Positions 22,652 through 34,140 of a stretch of 64,000 nucleotides of DNA are shown in pieces. Both the position numbers and the translations under genes were made by a program. Below the pieces are notes generated by a model. The model was given only the letters and a program-made list of their open reading frames with translations. It was not told the origin of the DNA and did no database searches. The stretch's first letter is position 1. Every line of letters begins with the position of its first letter. This stretch comes from Jackrogersella multiformis (Eukaryota; Ascomycota; Sordariomycetes; Xylariales; Hypoxylaceae). The stretch is taken from positions 1,426,001-1,490,000 of the forward strand of contig CADCXD010000001.1 in NCBI GenBank assembly GCA_902806575.1. The letters are read 5' to 3'.

Positions 22652-24005
22652 TTAGCCCTTCCCAGCCAGTATATTTGATATTCTCAAAGCCAGATCCAGG
22701 ATAGAAAGGTGCTCATCAGCGCCATCCACTAGTCGCTTATCGACCTCCGAGAAGACAAGGGTTATTTTGTTCTTTGCCGCATCGGGAATCATCTCATCCT
22801 GGATGACTGCTTGGTATAACTGCCAACGTCCATTAGTTCATTGATATACTCCTCAAATAATGGTCGCCAACTCACCTGTGAGAGGACCTGTCCGGCACTC
22901 CATCCATCGGCAACCATGTCTTCCACGATCTTGGCGATGGCTGAGAATGTCACGCTGGTAGACTTGGGCTGTATTGCTTTCTGTAGCCTCTCGATAGTTT
23001 GGTCTGGTATAACACCTGCAATCTCCTCCACGATCTTGACTGTGACGCTCTTAGCATCACCGTCCACATCCATCTTGTCTCCTCCCTCGTCCTCTTTCTC
23101 GATAGCACCCACGAGCCTCGCTCCGCTCTGCAAGAAAGTGATCGCTTTTCGTAAATCACCTTCGCTGCACTTGATGAGGGTATCGATAGCCCCATCCTGA
23201 AGCGTGACACCCTCCTTGAGAGCAATCTCTTCCAACCGCCTCTTCGCATTCCCTTGATCCAAGCTCTTGAATCTGAACTTGCTACATCGACTTGCCAACG
23301 GGTCTATGATTCTAGTGACGTAATTGCAGATTAGGCAGAATCGTGTTATCTTGCTATACGTCTCCATTGTCCGTCTAAGGGCGCTCTGGGCATCTTGGGT
23401 CATGCTATCTGCCTCGTCGAGAATGATGATCTTGAAGGGCGGGCATGGATAACGGGACTTATACCCAGCGGGTGGGTGCGTCAACTGCATGCGTGCGAAG
23501 TCCTTCACCTTTTCTCGTACGATGGAAATACCACGCTCGTCGGAGGCGTTTAGTTCGAGGACGCGCGACTTGATCATTTCGGGGCCGTAGAGTTCTTTTG
23601 CGAGTGCGAGGATGGTGGAAGTTTTACCCGTTCCTGGGGGGCCGTAGAAGAGCATGTGAGGCAGCTATAGAGGTCCATCAGCACGTAGGTGGTATAGCAC
23701 AATTCTAAGAAATAGCTTACATTCGAAGATTGCAGTGTCCGTTGAAGAACGTTCACCGTATGATCCTGAGCCGTAACATCACTAAGGGTCTTCGGTCGGC
23801 TTCAATTATAAGTTAGCTATTATTTCATTTCTTTCTCTTACCTAGGCTAGGTAGTTATATATCCCACAGCAAATAGAACTAGAACATACTATTTTTCCAC
23901 CCATGGCTGCTTTCTGGTGTTCTGCTTTGACTTGTCTACCTTTGACGCTGTTGCGCCGTCTGCCGCCGCCGCTTTGCGCGCCTTCAGATCGAAGAAACTT
24001 GCCAT
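22652..24005 (-). CDS. rfc2: Replication factor C small subunit, Rfc2 type
   Basis: Part of the AAA+ clamp loader that opens PCNA and loads it on DNA. Four exons (24005-23890, 23799-23721, 23664-22876, 22819-22652) give 383 residues. It begins MASFFDLKARKAAA and has the RFC boxes in order: PWVEKYRP, Walker A MLFYGPPGTGKTSTILAL, Walker B IILDEADSMT, sensor CNYVTRIIDPLASRCSKFRF with the SRC arginine finger. A C-terminal collar helical domain follows (LYQAVIQDEMIPDAAKN...). The text is closest to yeast Rfc2 (human RFC4). It carries a fungal acidic insertion (EKEDEGGDKMDVDGD) before the collar. All phases close. It could in principle be labelled RFC4 under human naming. Confidence 0.95.
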
Positions 24006-24718
24006 ATCCGAATTTAGATAACAACCGAAGGATTCAATGGTATAAGCTACCTATAAATCTAATCGAATGGGACGACGACGGATGTGTTGACTAAGTCAAG
24101 ACCTAAGACTTAAGGCAAAGCTGTATGTACCAAGATAACTTCAACTTAATTCAGCTAGGTCGAAATCATAAAAATATACTTACATCCTAGGTAGGTACCT
24201 AGGTATCCCCACCAACGCGTGAAGAACGCGCTTTACGATCCCGCCCTATTGAACTTAGTTATGCCATCAATTAAGGAATTAAATACACTAGGAAGGCGGT
24301 GTGACAGAGTACATCGGTACTTGGACAGATAAATACCAAGGTACCTAAAAACTATAAAAGACATTGTCCACATTATAAACACAAATGAACAACACATAAA
24401 ATGACATTTAACAATATATTTTCGACATTATCGTTTACTTATATTCAAATGGAATTTCATGTGAATTTATTAGTTTTAACATCTAATTTATTACGTTGTC
24501 AATTTACAGAGGTAACTATCTGCAAGAACTTCATAATGTACATAGGTACCAGTATATGTCATATCGCTCAGCCTTTACCTGTGACTTGGATTTATCGAAC
24601 CAACCAACCAACCAACAAACCAACAAACATATGTAGGTACCTTACTTTGTCCAGGTGGTTGTCGTTAACCATGAATCGTTTTCACAACTCATATCAGGTA
24701 CATGTGTGACTTGACAAT
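24006..24718. other. Promoter region between rfc2 and the NLR gene
   Basis: 713 bp between divergent starts. It holds one CCTAGGTAGGTACCTAGGTA palindrome cluster (24187-24206), an AT-rich block (24350-24500) and an AACC/AACA run (24599-24628). No gene or RNA was recognised. Confidence 0.65.
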
Positions 24719-27700
24719 ATGAATCCTCTCAAGAGATTACAGTGGCTGGTAGAGCCGCTCGCCAGAGGGAGACAGCGCGAGAGGCGTTCTGAAGCAGTCT
24801 CCGGTAACTCTGAAGCGTCTATACCTTCCGGTGTTAGTGAGCGCTTCAATACCGTGGTGCCGGTCTCTTCTCCCAATATTCCTAAAACTGAAAATAATAT
24901 ACACTCTCGATCAAACTCCTCGATACCGGACGAGAATGCCGAGAACCACGGATCAGAAAGCACCGACAGCATTGAAGAATGGGAACAAATATCTATTTCG
25001 AACAGTCAACATCATGAAGATGACCAAGAAGAACTGTTGCAACCCAGCCAAGGTCCGCTCTTGAATTTATTCCCCGGTGGTTTTACCCGAAAACTTCATG
25101 TCATCTGCGAACCAACCCCGACGGGTAACAGCCCCATCGTTGACGTGATATTCATCCATGGCCTCACCGGCGACTCTTTTAGTACATGGTATCACCCCTC
25201 GTCGGGTGTGTATTGGCCAAGAGATTTAATCAGCAAAGACTTCCCAAACGCTCGCATCATGACGTTTGGGTATGATGCGGACGTCACAAAACTCATTGGT
25301 CCTGTTGGGCAGGGAACACTGCAATTACACGCAATGACTCTGGTGGCCGATCTCGCAGCTCTCAGGCGGAACGAAAATCTAGGATCACAGAGAAAGATCA
25401 TGATAATTGCACATAGTCTAGGTGGCCTTGTAGCCAAGAAGGCCATATGCATGTCGGCACAGTGTTATGACCAAGCTCAAAGGCAACTGGATGAGACTGT
25501 CGTGGGAATTGTGTTCTTAGGAACACCGCATCAAGCATCAGGCAAGGCTGATTATGCGAAGGTAGTTTTACAAGCCTTGAAGCTAGGCTTTCTGGGCGTC
25601 AAACGGATCAACGAGACAATCGTGGATGTTCTCCGGCCAGATAGCGACGGTAAGTTTTGCCTACGACGTGTGTCGGTTACGTGATGCAAGGAAAGTAGGA
25701 CACTTCCATATGCTAACTCACCAACAGTCCTAGCCAATTTGCAGTGGTCATTTAGAGAATGGTTTCTTCGCAAGGGCGACAGCAGGGTGTCAATTATATG
25801 TTTCTTCGAAGAACACGAAATGCCGGTGGGTGGGATGATCGTGCCAGAGCGATCTGCGAATTTAGAAGGCTACTCATGCCTACCCATCCCTAACAACCAC
25901 TCGGATATGCCAAAATTTGATGATGCGTCAAACCCTGGATATCAACGGGTCATCGGACAGATTCGCACGTGGTATGATAAACTTGATGCTGCGGAAAACC
26001 AACACACCACCCCCGCCACGGAAGTCGAGCATCCAGTTTATGATTCTGTCTACAGGAAGCGGTTCCGCAGTTGTGTTGAATCCTTATCATTCCCTGAAAT
26101 GTTCTCTCGAGAAGGAAGCATACGCAAGCCTACTGCTTCTACTTGTGAGTGGCTCTTACGGCACAAATCTTATCGTCTCTGGCGTATTGCTAGGCAGGGA
26201 ATCCTCTGGATCATAGGTAACCCTGGAACTGGCAAAAGCACCCTCATGAAGCACGCTGTACAAAGTTTGTATTGTGAATACAGCAAAGGAAAACAGCCTG
26301 TGTATACGCGATGCATATTAACTTACTTCTTCTACAACCTGGGAACGCCACTTCAACGTACACGTGAAGGACTATTACGGTCCTTGCTTCATCAACTCTT
26401 AGACAAGTTTCCCGGATTTATGACCCAACTGTGTGACGAATACGAGAGACGAAGTAAGACAGTCGCAGGTGATTGGATCTGGCAGACTGAAGAGCTTATG
26501 GAACAGTTGGAGATATCCATTACTATGATCATCCAATACAATGACGTATGTATATTCGTCGATGCCCTGGACGAATGCAAATCAGACGGAGCCGGTGAAG
26601 ATGAAACCAAAGACATACGAGAGTTAATCGATTGGTTTAAGGATCTTGAGATTACACTTCGAAAATCGCGGCATCGATTCAGTGTCTGCTTCTCGTGTAG
26701 ACGATATCCAGACCTTGCTCGACCTAATCTTGATTATTCCATCAACGTGGAGGAGGAGAACGGCGACGACATCGAGAAATACCTGGAACAGGAACTAGAC
26801 CGTGGCATTGAGGACCAACACGAATCAACTAGAGCTTCTCTGCGTCAATTCATTGGCAGTCGGGCTAATGGCATATTCCAATGGGTCAAGATAGTGACTT
26901 ACCAGGCCATCGCCATGTACAACGCGGGAGACAAGCTTAGAGACATCGTCGATGAAATTAAAGCCCTTCCAGGCGACCTCTCACAACTTTACGCGAGAAC
27001 TCTTACAACCTTACCGAAGAGAAAGGTGGTCATGTCCCTTAAGCTTTTTCAATGGGTCTACTTCGCCCAAGAGCCCCTAACTGTTACTCAGCTTCGCCTT
27101 GCCATGAGTATCGTCCCCGATTCATCGTATGGATCCTTCGATGACCTTGAATCTTCTCCATACTGGGTGGAGGATGACGATCAAATGCAGAAGTTAGTTC
27201 GCGAACTCTCCGGCGGTCTCGCTGAGATTAGAGAACAGTTCTGGGAAAATGGAAATATACGATCCAACAAAATCTTCTTCATTCATCAATCGGTCAAAGA
27301 TTACCTCCTCGAGTCCGGGTTTTCTCAACTTAACCCGAGTCTGTGTACACCGCAGATGGTATCGACAACAGGCCACAACCTCCTAATGACATCCTGCTTG
27401 TGGTGCTTAACCGAGCAACGCATCATGGCACCATTAAACGACTACCTGCAATACGTATCGGAAGAAGTCGCCCTTAAATCACTCGAAAGGTTCAAATATT
27501 TGACCTTAGCATCGCCAGTGGAAAATGAGTTTCGTCTAAATCTCGATTCGACAGTTCCCATTTCGCAGCAGCTCGAGATTGCGTTTGCTACGATGAAATT
27601 AGAAGATCGCAACTCCTTTGTAACCTGGCTTTGCAAACTTTTCGACAGTCTAGAGATATCAGATAACCCTGGCATCAACGAGTCTCAGTCGGGTTCACCT

Positions 27701-29404
27701 GTGGCCACCCCAGTAACGGGACCACCGAATTATTTTATTAATTCCCCAGACATGATGAAAATAATTGGGCTTTTTATTACAAATGGCGTTTTGGACCGCG
27801 CCAAACGATGTGAACTTGACCCATATTCTCGCGATCACTGGCAAACACACGCTCTTCAATCGATCCAGACAGGTTTGGTAGATGCGCTGGGGGAAGCTCT
27901 AGATATGTTTTTCTCTCGGATAGCGATGCTGCAGCTCTTAGACTTGCACAGGGGTGGCTTTCTCCTTCACCGCGCGTCAAGGTCGCCGAATCATATTCTA
28001 TTGACCGAACTGGTCAATCACGATCCTATGAAACACTTCACCATCAATCTAAGGCGGCCATTTACTAAGGAAACCCCTCTTATGATTGCTGCGGAAAATG
28101 GCTTGGTAAACAATGTCGACATCCTGTTGCGTCAGCAGGGCATCGCGTTAGACTATACAGATTTCAAAGGCGAATCTGCACTAATGAAAGCTGCCCGCAA
28201 TGATCACATAGCTGTCGTTAAGCAGTTGATCGACCGGAAAGCTAATTTAGATCTTCAAAGGGAGGAGGATGGAAGATCGGCTGTCATGCTTGCTTGGGTA
28301 CAGAAGCACGATGAAATCGCCATGCTATTACTCCAGCATGGTGTCAAGACCGATATCACGGATAAAACTGGCGCCGTTATCTTAGACTACGCATTAGAGG
28401 ATGCAAATCCCAATGCATGTCAGGAGATAATACTACGATGTACTAAGTCATCTGCGGCATCCTTCATCCCTACCCATCGACAGATGCAAGCAGCGTGCCA
28501 TGGCGGCAATGCGCAGATTATCCGCCTCTTTCTCGACCTAGGTGCCAGCAGCGATAAATCCTCAAACGGGTTCGATTTCGTTGAAATGCCCTTCCGCGCT
28601 GCAATCATTTCCAATCGACAAGATATCGTGGAGATATTTCTCCATCATGAAACAGCAATGGTCGGCCTGCCCGCCATCTGGCAAGGCGACTTGCTTTGCG
28701 AAGCTGCTCGTCATTGCGCTATAGATTGTATTGTGTCCCTTGTTGACCATGGATGGGACATAAGCCAACGGAACGAAAACGGCAACAACGTTCTCCACGC
28801 AACGGTCTATCAGGTCAATGAAGTCGGCGACGAGACAGATGAGAAGTTTTCCGACACCATCCGAACCTTACTGACTCTCGACAAGTCCCCAGATGGCATT
28901 CTAGTCAACGCTGTAAACCAGCATTTTGAAACACCGCTCACTCTTGCCGTCCAAAGTTTTGACAACAAGCGGCTACTAGACATCATCCTCGCAGACAAGC
29001 GCGTCGACGTCAATTATCTGAATGACCTAGGAACGGCCTTGTGGCGTTCAGTTGTCTACGAAGAGCGCGCCGCAACAAAACGCCTGCTGGATCATCCGCA
29101 CATCGACCCCAACATCGGCCTAGCTAACGGCATGAGCCCGCTGCATACGGCAGTTCTACAGCAAGACAAAAAACTAGTGGAACTCCTTCTGGATCATCGT
29201 GGAATCAACACAAACGTTAGAGACCAATACGGACGTACCGCTGGTGAGATTGTCAACCTGTCTCTTCAAGAAGCATATGACTTTGGTGAGTATGATGTGC
29301 ACATGCGTTTACTTCAGGATTATGGGTTTTCCGTAGATGAACGTCTGAGAGAGACGCTCCAGGAAATCGCTTCTCTCATCAACTCGCACGAAAAGGGATG
29401 TTAG
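24719..29404 (+). CDS. Fungal NLR: SesB-like alpha/beta hydrolase - NACHT - ankyrin repeats
   Basis: Two exons (24719-25649 and 25728-29404; 78-nt intron with a GCTAAC branch site) give 1535 residues. A disordered acidic N-terminus (about 1-120) precedes a serine-esterase-like domain with VIFIHGLTGDSFSTW, nucleophile elbow AHSLGGLVAKKA (S233) and a candidate catalytic His at 368 in NNHSDMPKF. The NACHT module has Walker A GNPGTGKST (K480) and Walker B VCIFVDALDEC (D589), then a winged-helix-like stretch (LKLFQWVYFAQEPLTVTQLRLAM). From about residue 1090 there are diverged ankyrin repeats (ETPLMIAAENG; GMSPLHTAVLQQDKKLVELLLDH). This is the STAND/NLR architecture of fungal non-self recognition receptors: ankyrins sense, NACHT oligomerises, the hydrolase is the effector. 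Cytosolic; no membrane segment. The role is inferred from architecture; the trigger is unknown. Initiation at 24719 is the first ATG of the frame. Confidence 0.92.
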
Positions 29405-29773
29405 GCTACCGCCAACTATCGCCCGTGTGAACTCCAATCTCTTGATGAAGATAGCTTTTACGAAATCATGAATTTTACGAATATTACGAAGGCTATAAAA
29501 CGTTATGATCACTAGGTATATATAGGTATATATAGTTATATATATATATAATAGAATATACCTACATGTTCAATATATATCTTCTCACATCTAACGATTC
29601 ACACGTCTTAATATCATCGCCTAGGTATGTAACCAAGATATCTCGCTTTTATTACGTGTAAACTGCCGAAGCCAAAAGTCCCCAACTATTGTACCTACTT
29701 AGGAAACACGCTACGCTTTCAAAAACATACGAGTTCAGAATACATCGAGATTTCAATACACTTTTCCGTCAAC
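29405..29773. other. AT-rich spacer between convergent genes
   Basis: 369 bp with a TATATA-type run (29516-29552). No gene seen; likely two overlapping 3' UTR/terminator regions. Confidence 0.6.
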
Positions 29774-31559
29774 CTATGCGGCATACACCAGCTCCTGGAG
29801 CCGCTTCTCGATGACATCGCGCCCCTCGCGCGTATCCCAGACCCGATGTGGCGCCTTTTCCACGATGTCCCAGTGCCGTAGCTTGTGCGTGAGATGGCTG
29901 AGGTCCCTCTGCTTGTCCTCCCAGCCACTATCTTCCCGGATCTTGATGCCGGAGCTAATTACATCTAGCGGGACGTCCTGGTTCTGGATAGCAGTGCTGC
30001 TGGCCAGATCCCGCCTCGACAGCGTGCCGGCTACTAGGTTCTCTTGCAGCTGCATGTACAGGTATTTACCGGTCTGATATGCAGATCGGCCCCAGACGCG
30101 ATCTTCTTTCGTTCGGCCGTTGAAGAGAGCTCCTGGAATACGGTCAAGACCAAGAGGCGAGATTATCCCCCGGATCCAGAGCACAAAGCCGCGCCCTGGG
30201 GAACCAACGCTGTCAAGATAATCTTCGTGGAGAGGGTCGATGAGAAGAAGTCCCTTTACCCCCTTGCCGTAACGGGCAGAGAGTATTCGTGAATAGATGG
30301 AGCCGATGCCAGCGCTCGCGAGAACTATTTGATAAATTAGTGGTGGTTGTAAAACAAGATTCATCGAGATCTTACCCCAGGGGCCATCCTCTCCGGCCCT
30401 TGTCAGTGCTTCGCTGACAGCCTCCACCACCATTCCTGCAGAAAGGGGGGACGGTGCAGTATCACTCTACTGTGCATTAGTGGTTGTACTCTGGTGCTCG
30501 CGGCTCAGTCCTACTTACCCAAGCAAAACCGGGACGGTCAACGAAGCAGTATCGACTTATCGACCCGTTGTGAATAGCATTGTCGGCAAGCTGCCACAGA
30601 CCGTCTTCCACGGTACCTTCTCCACCTTCGAGTAAAACAGTTGGTAGCTTCGTCCCCTTCGAATCTGTTTTGTTCCCATGACAGTAAACATGGATCTTGT
30701 ATTTATCTCCATCTACCCACAATAGCTTGCCCGGCGGTGCCAAACCAGCATCAAGGGCACGAAGGACGAGGGTACAAAGTGTTAGTAAAACGACGAGAGT
30801 GAGTACGACCATAAGGATGGTAGATATCAACACGGCAGTCCATTCAGCCAGCGTTCGCCTCGTCTCGGCTCGGCCAGTAAGTCGTTCTTCCTCTTCATTC
30901 TTTCCCCATTCGACTAAGCGGTCGGTGAGTAAGGTCCATATAGCCATTAGAAGCGCCCCTAAATAGGACCGTTAGTATTGATGATGATAATAATATCACC
31001 GTCGTGGTTTGTTAGCTTACATAAAACGCTGACCATCCCCACCCAGCCTTCTTCATGTCTCGTCTTTTCCACCGAGATTAACAAGACGGCATCCACTAAT
31101 AGCAAACCCCCCATGATTACGCTCATTATGCGGACCGATTTCGAGGGGATAGCGAAGAATATGGTGGTGAAAAGCAGGTTTGCGAGCGCCAAGCTAGTAT
31201 AAGTGAAAGCGAAGAATCCCGAGCCTCGTGTGTGGAAGCCGGGAGGCGTGACGAAGGCCGAGACCAGCAAAATGGTCCACCATACGAAGGTGAGTATCGC
31301 GAAGAGGATAGTAAGATATCTGACTATCCGCACGCTCCAGAGGTTATACGGCGAAACCTATGATATATGAGTAAGCCTGCAATGAACAGCTCGAGAGAAT
31401 ATTTACCGCGGGATCATCTGGGCTCAGGTAATTCGTGCTTTCGACTCTGTTCGGCAATAGACGGGTATGCTCATTGGACTCATCTTCGCGTTCCTGGTCC
31501 AACGAATCCCTAGGACTGTCGTCCCGTTTCTTCGGTCCTGCTCCCCAAAGCTTGTTCAT
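29774..31559 (-). CDS. Multi-pass membrane protein with an alpha/beta-hydrolase-like C-terminal domain
   Basis: Five exons (31559-31407, 31357-31021, 30958-30519, 30466-30376, 30324-29774) with 49-62-nt introns give 523 residues. It starts MNKLWGAGPKKRDD. A soluble charged N-terminus carries LLPNR and YLSPDDPAVSPYNLW. About four hydrophobic segments follow (LTILFAILTFVWWTILL...; SLALANLLFTTIFFA...; IMSVIMGGLLLVDAVLLI; a segment around MAIWTLL), then another (WTAVLISTILMVVLTLVV) just before the hydrolase-like part. That part has LPTVLLEGGEG, YCFVDRPGFAWSD and a nucleophile-elbow-like LASAGIGSIYS, with a late HWDIV as the possible His region. Related fungal proteins are usually labelled only as integral membrane proteins, sometimes mitochondrial; I can confirm neither location nor substrate. 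Confidence 0.85.
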
Positions 31560-32778
31560 CTTGGAACTGTTGTCTCGGAAACCTGCGGCACTAGGTATAC
31601 AAGTATACAGCACCTATTTATATTGAAAGGGGGTATATGTAAAGAACCTGGAAGGCGCAAAGTAATTTGTCGCAATGCCTATGATTAAAATTATGGTAAT
31701 TATACTACATAGAATTTAATGGAACAATAAGCTTTATTATGGCTGGAAACGAATATTTATGCTTTCCCTCGAGACAATAAGAAAGTTCGCCCCGGCATGT
31801 CGAGCCATGCTGAATGAGCCCATCGATGTCTACGTCATTGATTATTAGCTCTAAGCTCTAAGCTCTAAGCTCTAAGCTCTAAGCTCTAAGCTCTAAGCTC
31901 TAAGCTCTAAGCTCTAAGCTCTAGCTTGGCCCCGCACCCAGCTCGAGTTACCCAGGCTGCTACTACTAGAGCCTAGGGGGGCTGGGAAGGAATTCCGTCA
32001 CGAGTATAAAATTACATAAATAATTACCTAGGTAGGTACTTACTAAGAAGACAAAAAGAAACTCAATATATCATCGGTTCCTATTAGCTTCCAATAGCCT
32101 AGTCACCTGGACTTCAAAATAGTATATCAACTCTACTTCTATAGAATCGTCAACAGGTACTAAGGTCCCTCGGTAGTACCTTATGCACAAGAGGTTACTT
32201 GGCGGGATTAAGGGGGTGCCTCCCAATACATATTGCCACTCCTCATTAATCGCACATCTTTAGGTTATGAATATAACTCAACCTCTTCAACTTCATCCTA
32301 ACCGTTCGGAGTGAAGCTAAATACTCCGAGTCTTTGTGTGTCTAAAGCCCTACCTATCTTAGCGAGAAATAGTCATAAATCGCGGAATATATTTCCATTC
32401 CCCGATTGAATTTGCTTCGATGTTGTAAGTAATGTACTTCATTTTAGTTAATAGGTGTATAAGACAGACCACTTTCTCGCAGCCAATAAAATGCTCATAA
32501 ATGCGCAGTCTTCGTCCAAGATCCCTTCCTCACGCAAATTAAGGAGGCTTATCTATCTGATCTATTTGTTTCATTTCTTCCAAGATTTTGCCTAGCTCCC
32601 AAGTATTATAATAGCTGTGAAGGTTTTTGCTATAAAGACCACATATTTGGCGTAGCGCAAACCGAGAAACGGGCAATCAAGCATCAAGCCAGCCAGCATA
32701 AAGTCTGACAATGGAAATGGATCGGGATGTACTGGAAAATTGATCAGTCAACTCAGATTTTCTCGTGTGGGTTTCCAG
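31560..32778. other. Spacer with heptamer satellite, no gene seen
   Basis: 1.2 kb between the 5' end of the membrane hydrolase and the 3' end of the next minus-strand gene. It contains the GCTCTAA array (31848-31923) and one CCTAGGTAGGTACT motif (about 32027-32040). No open frame of note. Confidence 0.6.
31848..31923. repeat. Heptamer tandem array GCTCTAA (TTAGAGC on the other strand)
   Basis: Ten perfect 7-bp copies plus a partial copy, ending CTAGC. The minus-strand unit TTAGAGC resembles, but is not, the fungal telomere unit TTAGGG. Confidence 0.92.
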
Positions 32779-34140
32779 CTATTGTGAAATATTTTCCTTC
32801 GTAGCGCTGAAGGCGATACTGCTGGAAGATGAATAACGACTAGTACTCGACCTAGAGCCCTGGGAAGTTCCACCGATTCGAGTTCCTGAAAGTCTCATCT
32901 TCTTCCGCTGTTCTGTCTGCTTCATAGCAATCTCCTCCGGGTCGGGTCCCCGTCCTGCTGGCTTTATGGCATCTGGAGGCAGCGTTCCAATTGGCAAATG
33001 AAGCTTAGCGTTTGCTCGAGGGTCGTCAAGTGCAATGCGTGCCTTTTCGTAGGTATCCTTTTTGTACTGTTTCAAGGCCTGAGCCGACGGCTCCGAAACA
33101 GAAACCCAGCCCTTGAGCTGAGACAGCCAGCGGTGTCTTCCATCCCTTTCCTTATGTTCCGTTGATTCTGCTACAAAGTCATTGTGTTTTCTGTTGCCGT
33201 CATCTTCAAGAGCATTGCGATTCAACCCAGAGCAGCCACGAGTGGCTTTTCCGTGATGAGTAGGGTCCATCTCAAGAGAACTCATTGCTGCTGTCGTTTG
33301 CAATATTGATGATTGTTCTTCAGGATCTGCCGAGAAATCTCTAATGCTTTCCCGTGGGAGCAATAGTGGTGAACGCCTAGATCTTGGGGCTGGACTTGGC
33401 GACTTGAGTCTCGTATCAATGAGTGGAACTCCTGAACTCGATACAGGACGGCCGGGGCTATCAGAAAGTAGGACCATGAGACGAGATGTGTCCAACGACG
33501 CAGCTACCTTATGCTGACCTAAAGAGTTCCGCTTGAGGCTTAAAGCCGCGATGGACTTCTGAGCAAATGTGCGATCACCTAATGACTGGTTCTTGGACGA
33601 CTTTGGTGCCTTATCCTTTAGCACATTCTTCTCGGAACTCTTCTAGAGGCGCGAGGAACTTTGAGCTTGGGATGAAGGTAACCCTAGCAAAGTGCTTCGA
33701 CGTTGCTTTGTTCTCGTCTTTGGCTCTTCCTTCGACGGTGATTCTCGGTCGAAAAGTTGCTCAGGTGAGATACTAATACCAAATCTTTCGAATTCGTCGT
33801 CGTCTAGTCGACTATAAGGCTCTATCCTAGACCTGAAGAAAAAGGGGTCATCCAGTGGGAGGGCTTTACTCTGGCCTGTTCGGGATATACTATCGGGAGA
33901 GAAGTTACAAATCTCACCCAGCCGATCCCAAGCTGTCAGGTCGGCCGGAGGAGGGAATGGATATGACGACGATTGCTCTAGATTGCCGACGTTGGTCGGA
34001 TAGGAGAAATTTCGTAAGACAGGTGGTTTGGAACGTTGTGGTGTGATTGGTCGCTGTGATGGTACTGGATGGTCTTCAGGAGGAGATCCAAGAGCGACTG
34101 GTAACTTGGGCTTCCGGAAACGTCCAACGAACCCTACCAT
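32779..34140 (-). pseudogene. Unknown conserved-looking gene interrupted by one in-frame TAG
   Basis: One reading frame from ATG at 34140 to a stop at 32779 spans 454 codons and is broken only by TAG at codon 166 (33645-33643). Upstream (165 aa): MVGFVGRFRKPKLPVALG, a Pro-rich region, FPPPADLTAWDRLGEICNFSPD, then FERFGISISPEQLFD. Downstream (from KSSEKN): Ser/Arg-rich, with WLSQLKGWVSVSEPSAQALKQYKKD and RGPDPEEIAMKQTEQRKKM, which look conserved rather than random. I do not recognise the family. No good donor (GTRNGT) lies before the TAG; the TAG does sit in a CCTCTAG sequence that could act as an acceptor for a 40-nt intron from GTTACC (33682), which is weak and very short. Options: real nonsense allele, stop readthrough, non-consensus intron, or sequence error. 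Labelled pseudogene provisionally. Confidence 0.6.

Noticed and set aside
13292..24005. A spliceosome/replication gene cluster (brr2, rfc2, prp5)
   Set aside because: Genes lie on both strands with separate promoters and mix unrelated pathways; this is normal fungal gene order.
31848..31923. CRISPR array or internal telomere
   Set aside because: Units are directly adjacent with no spacers, and the unit is TTAGAGC, not TTAGGG.
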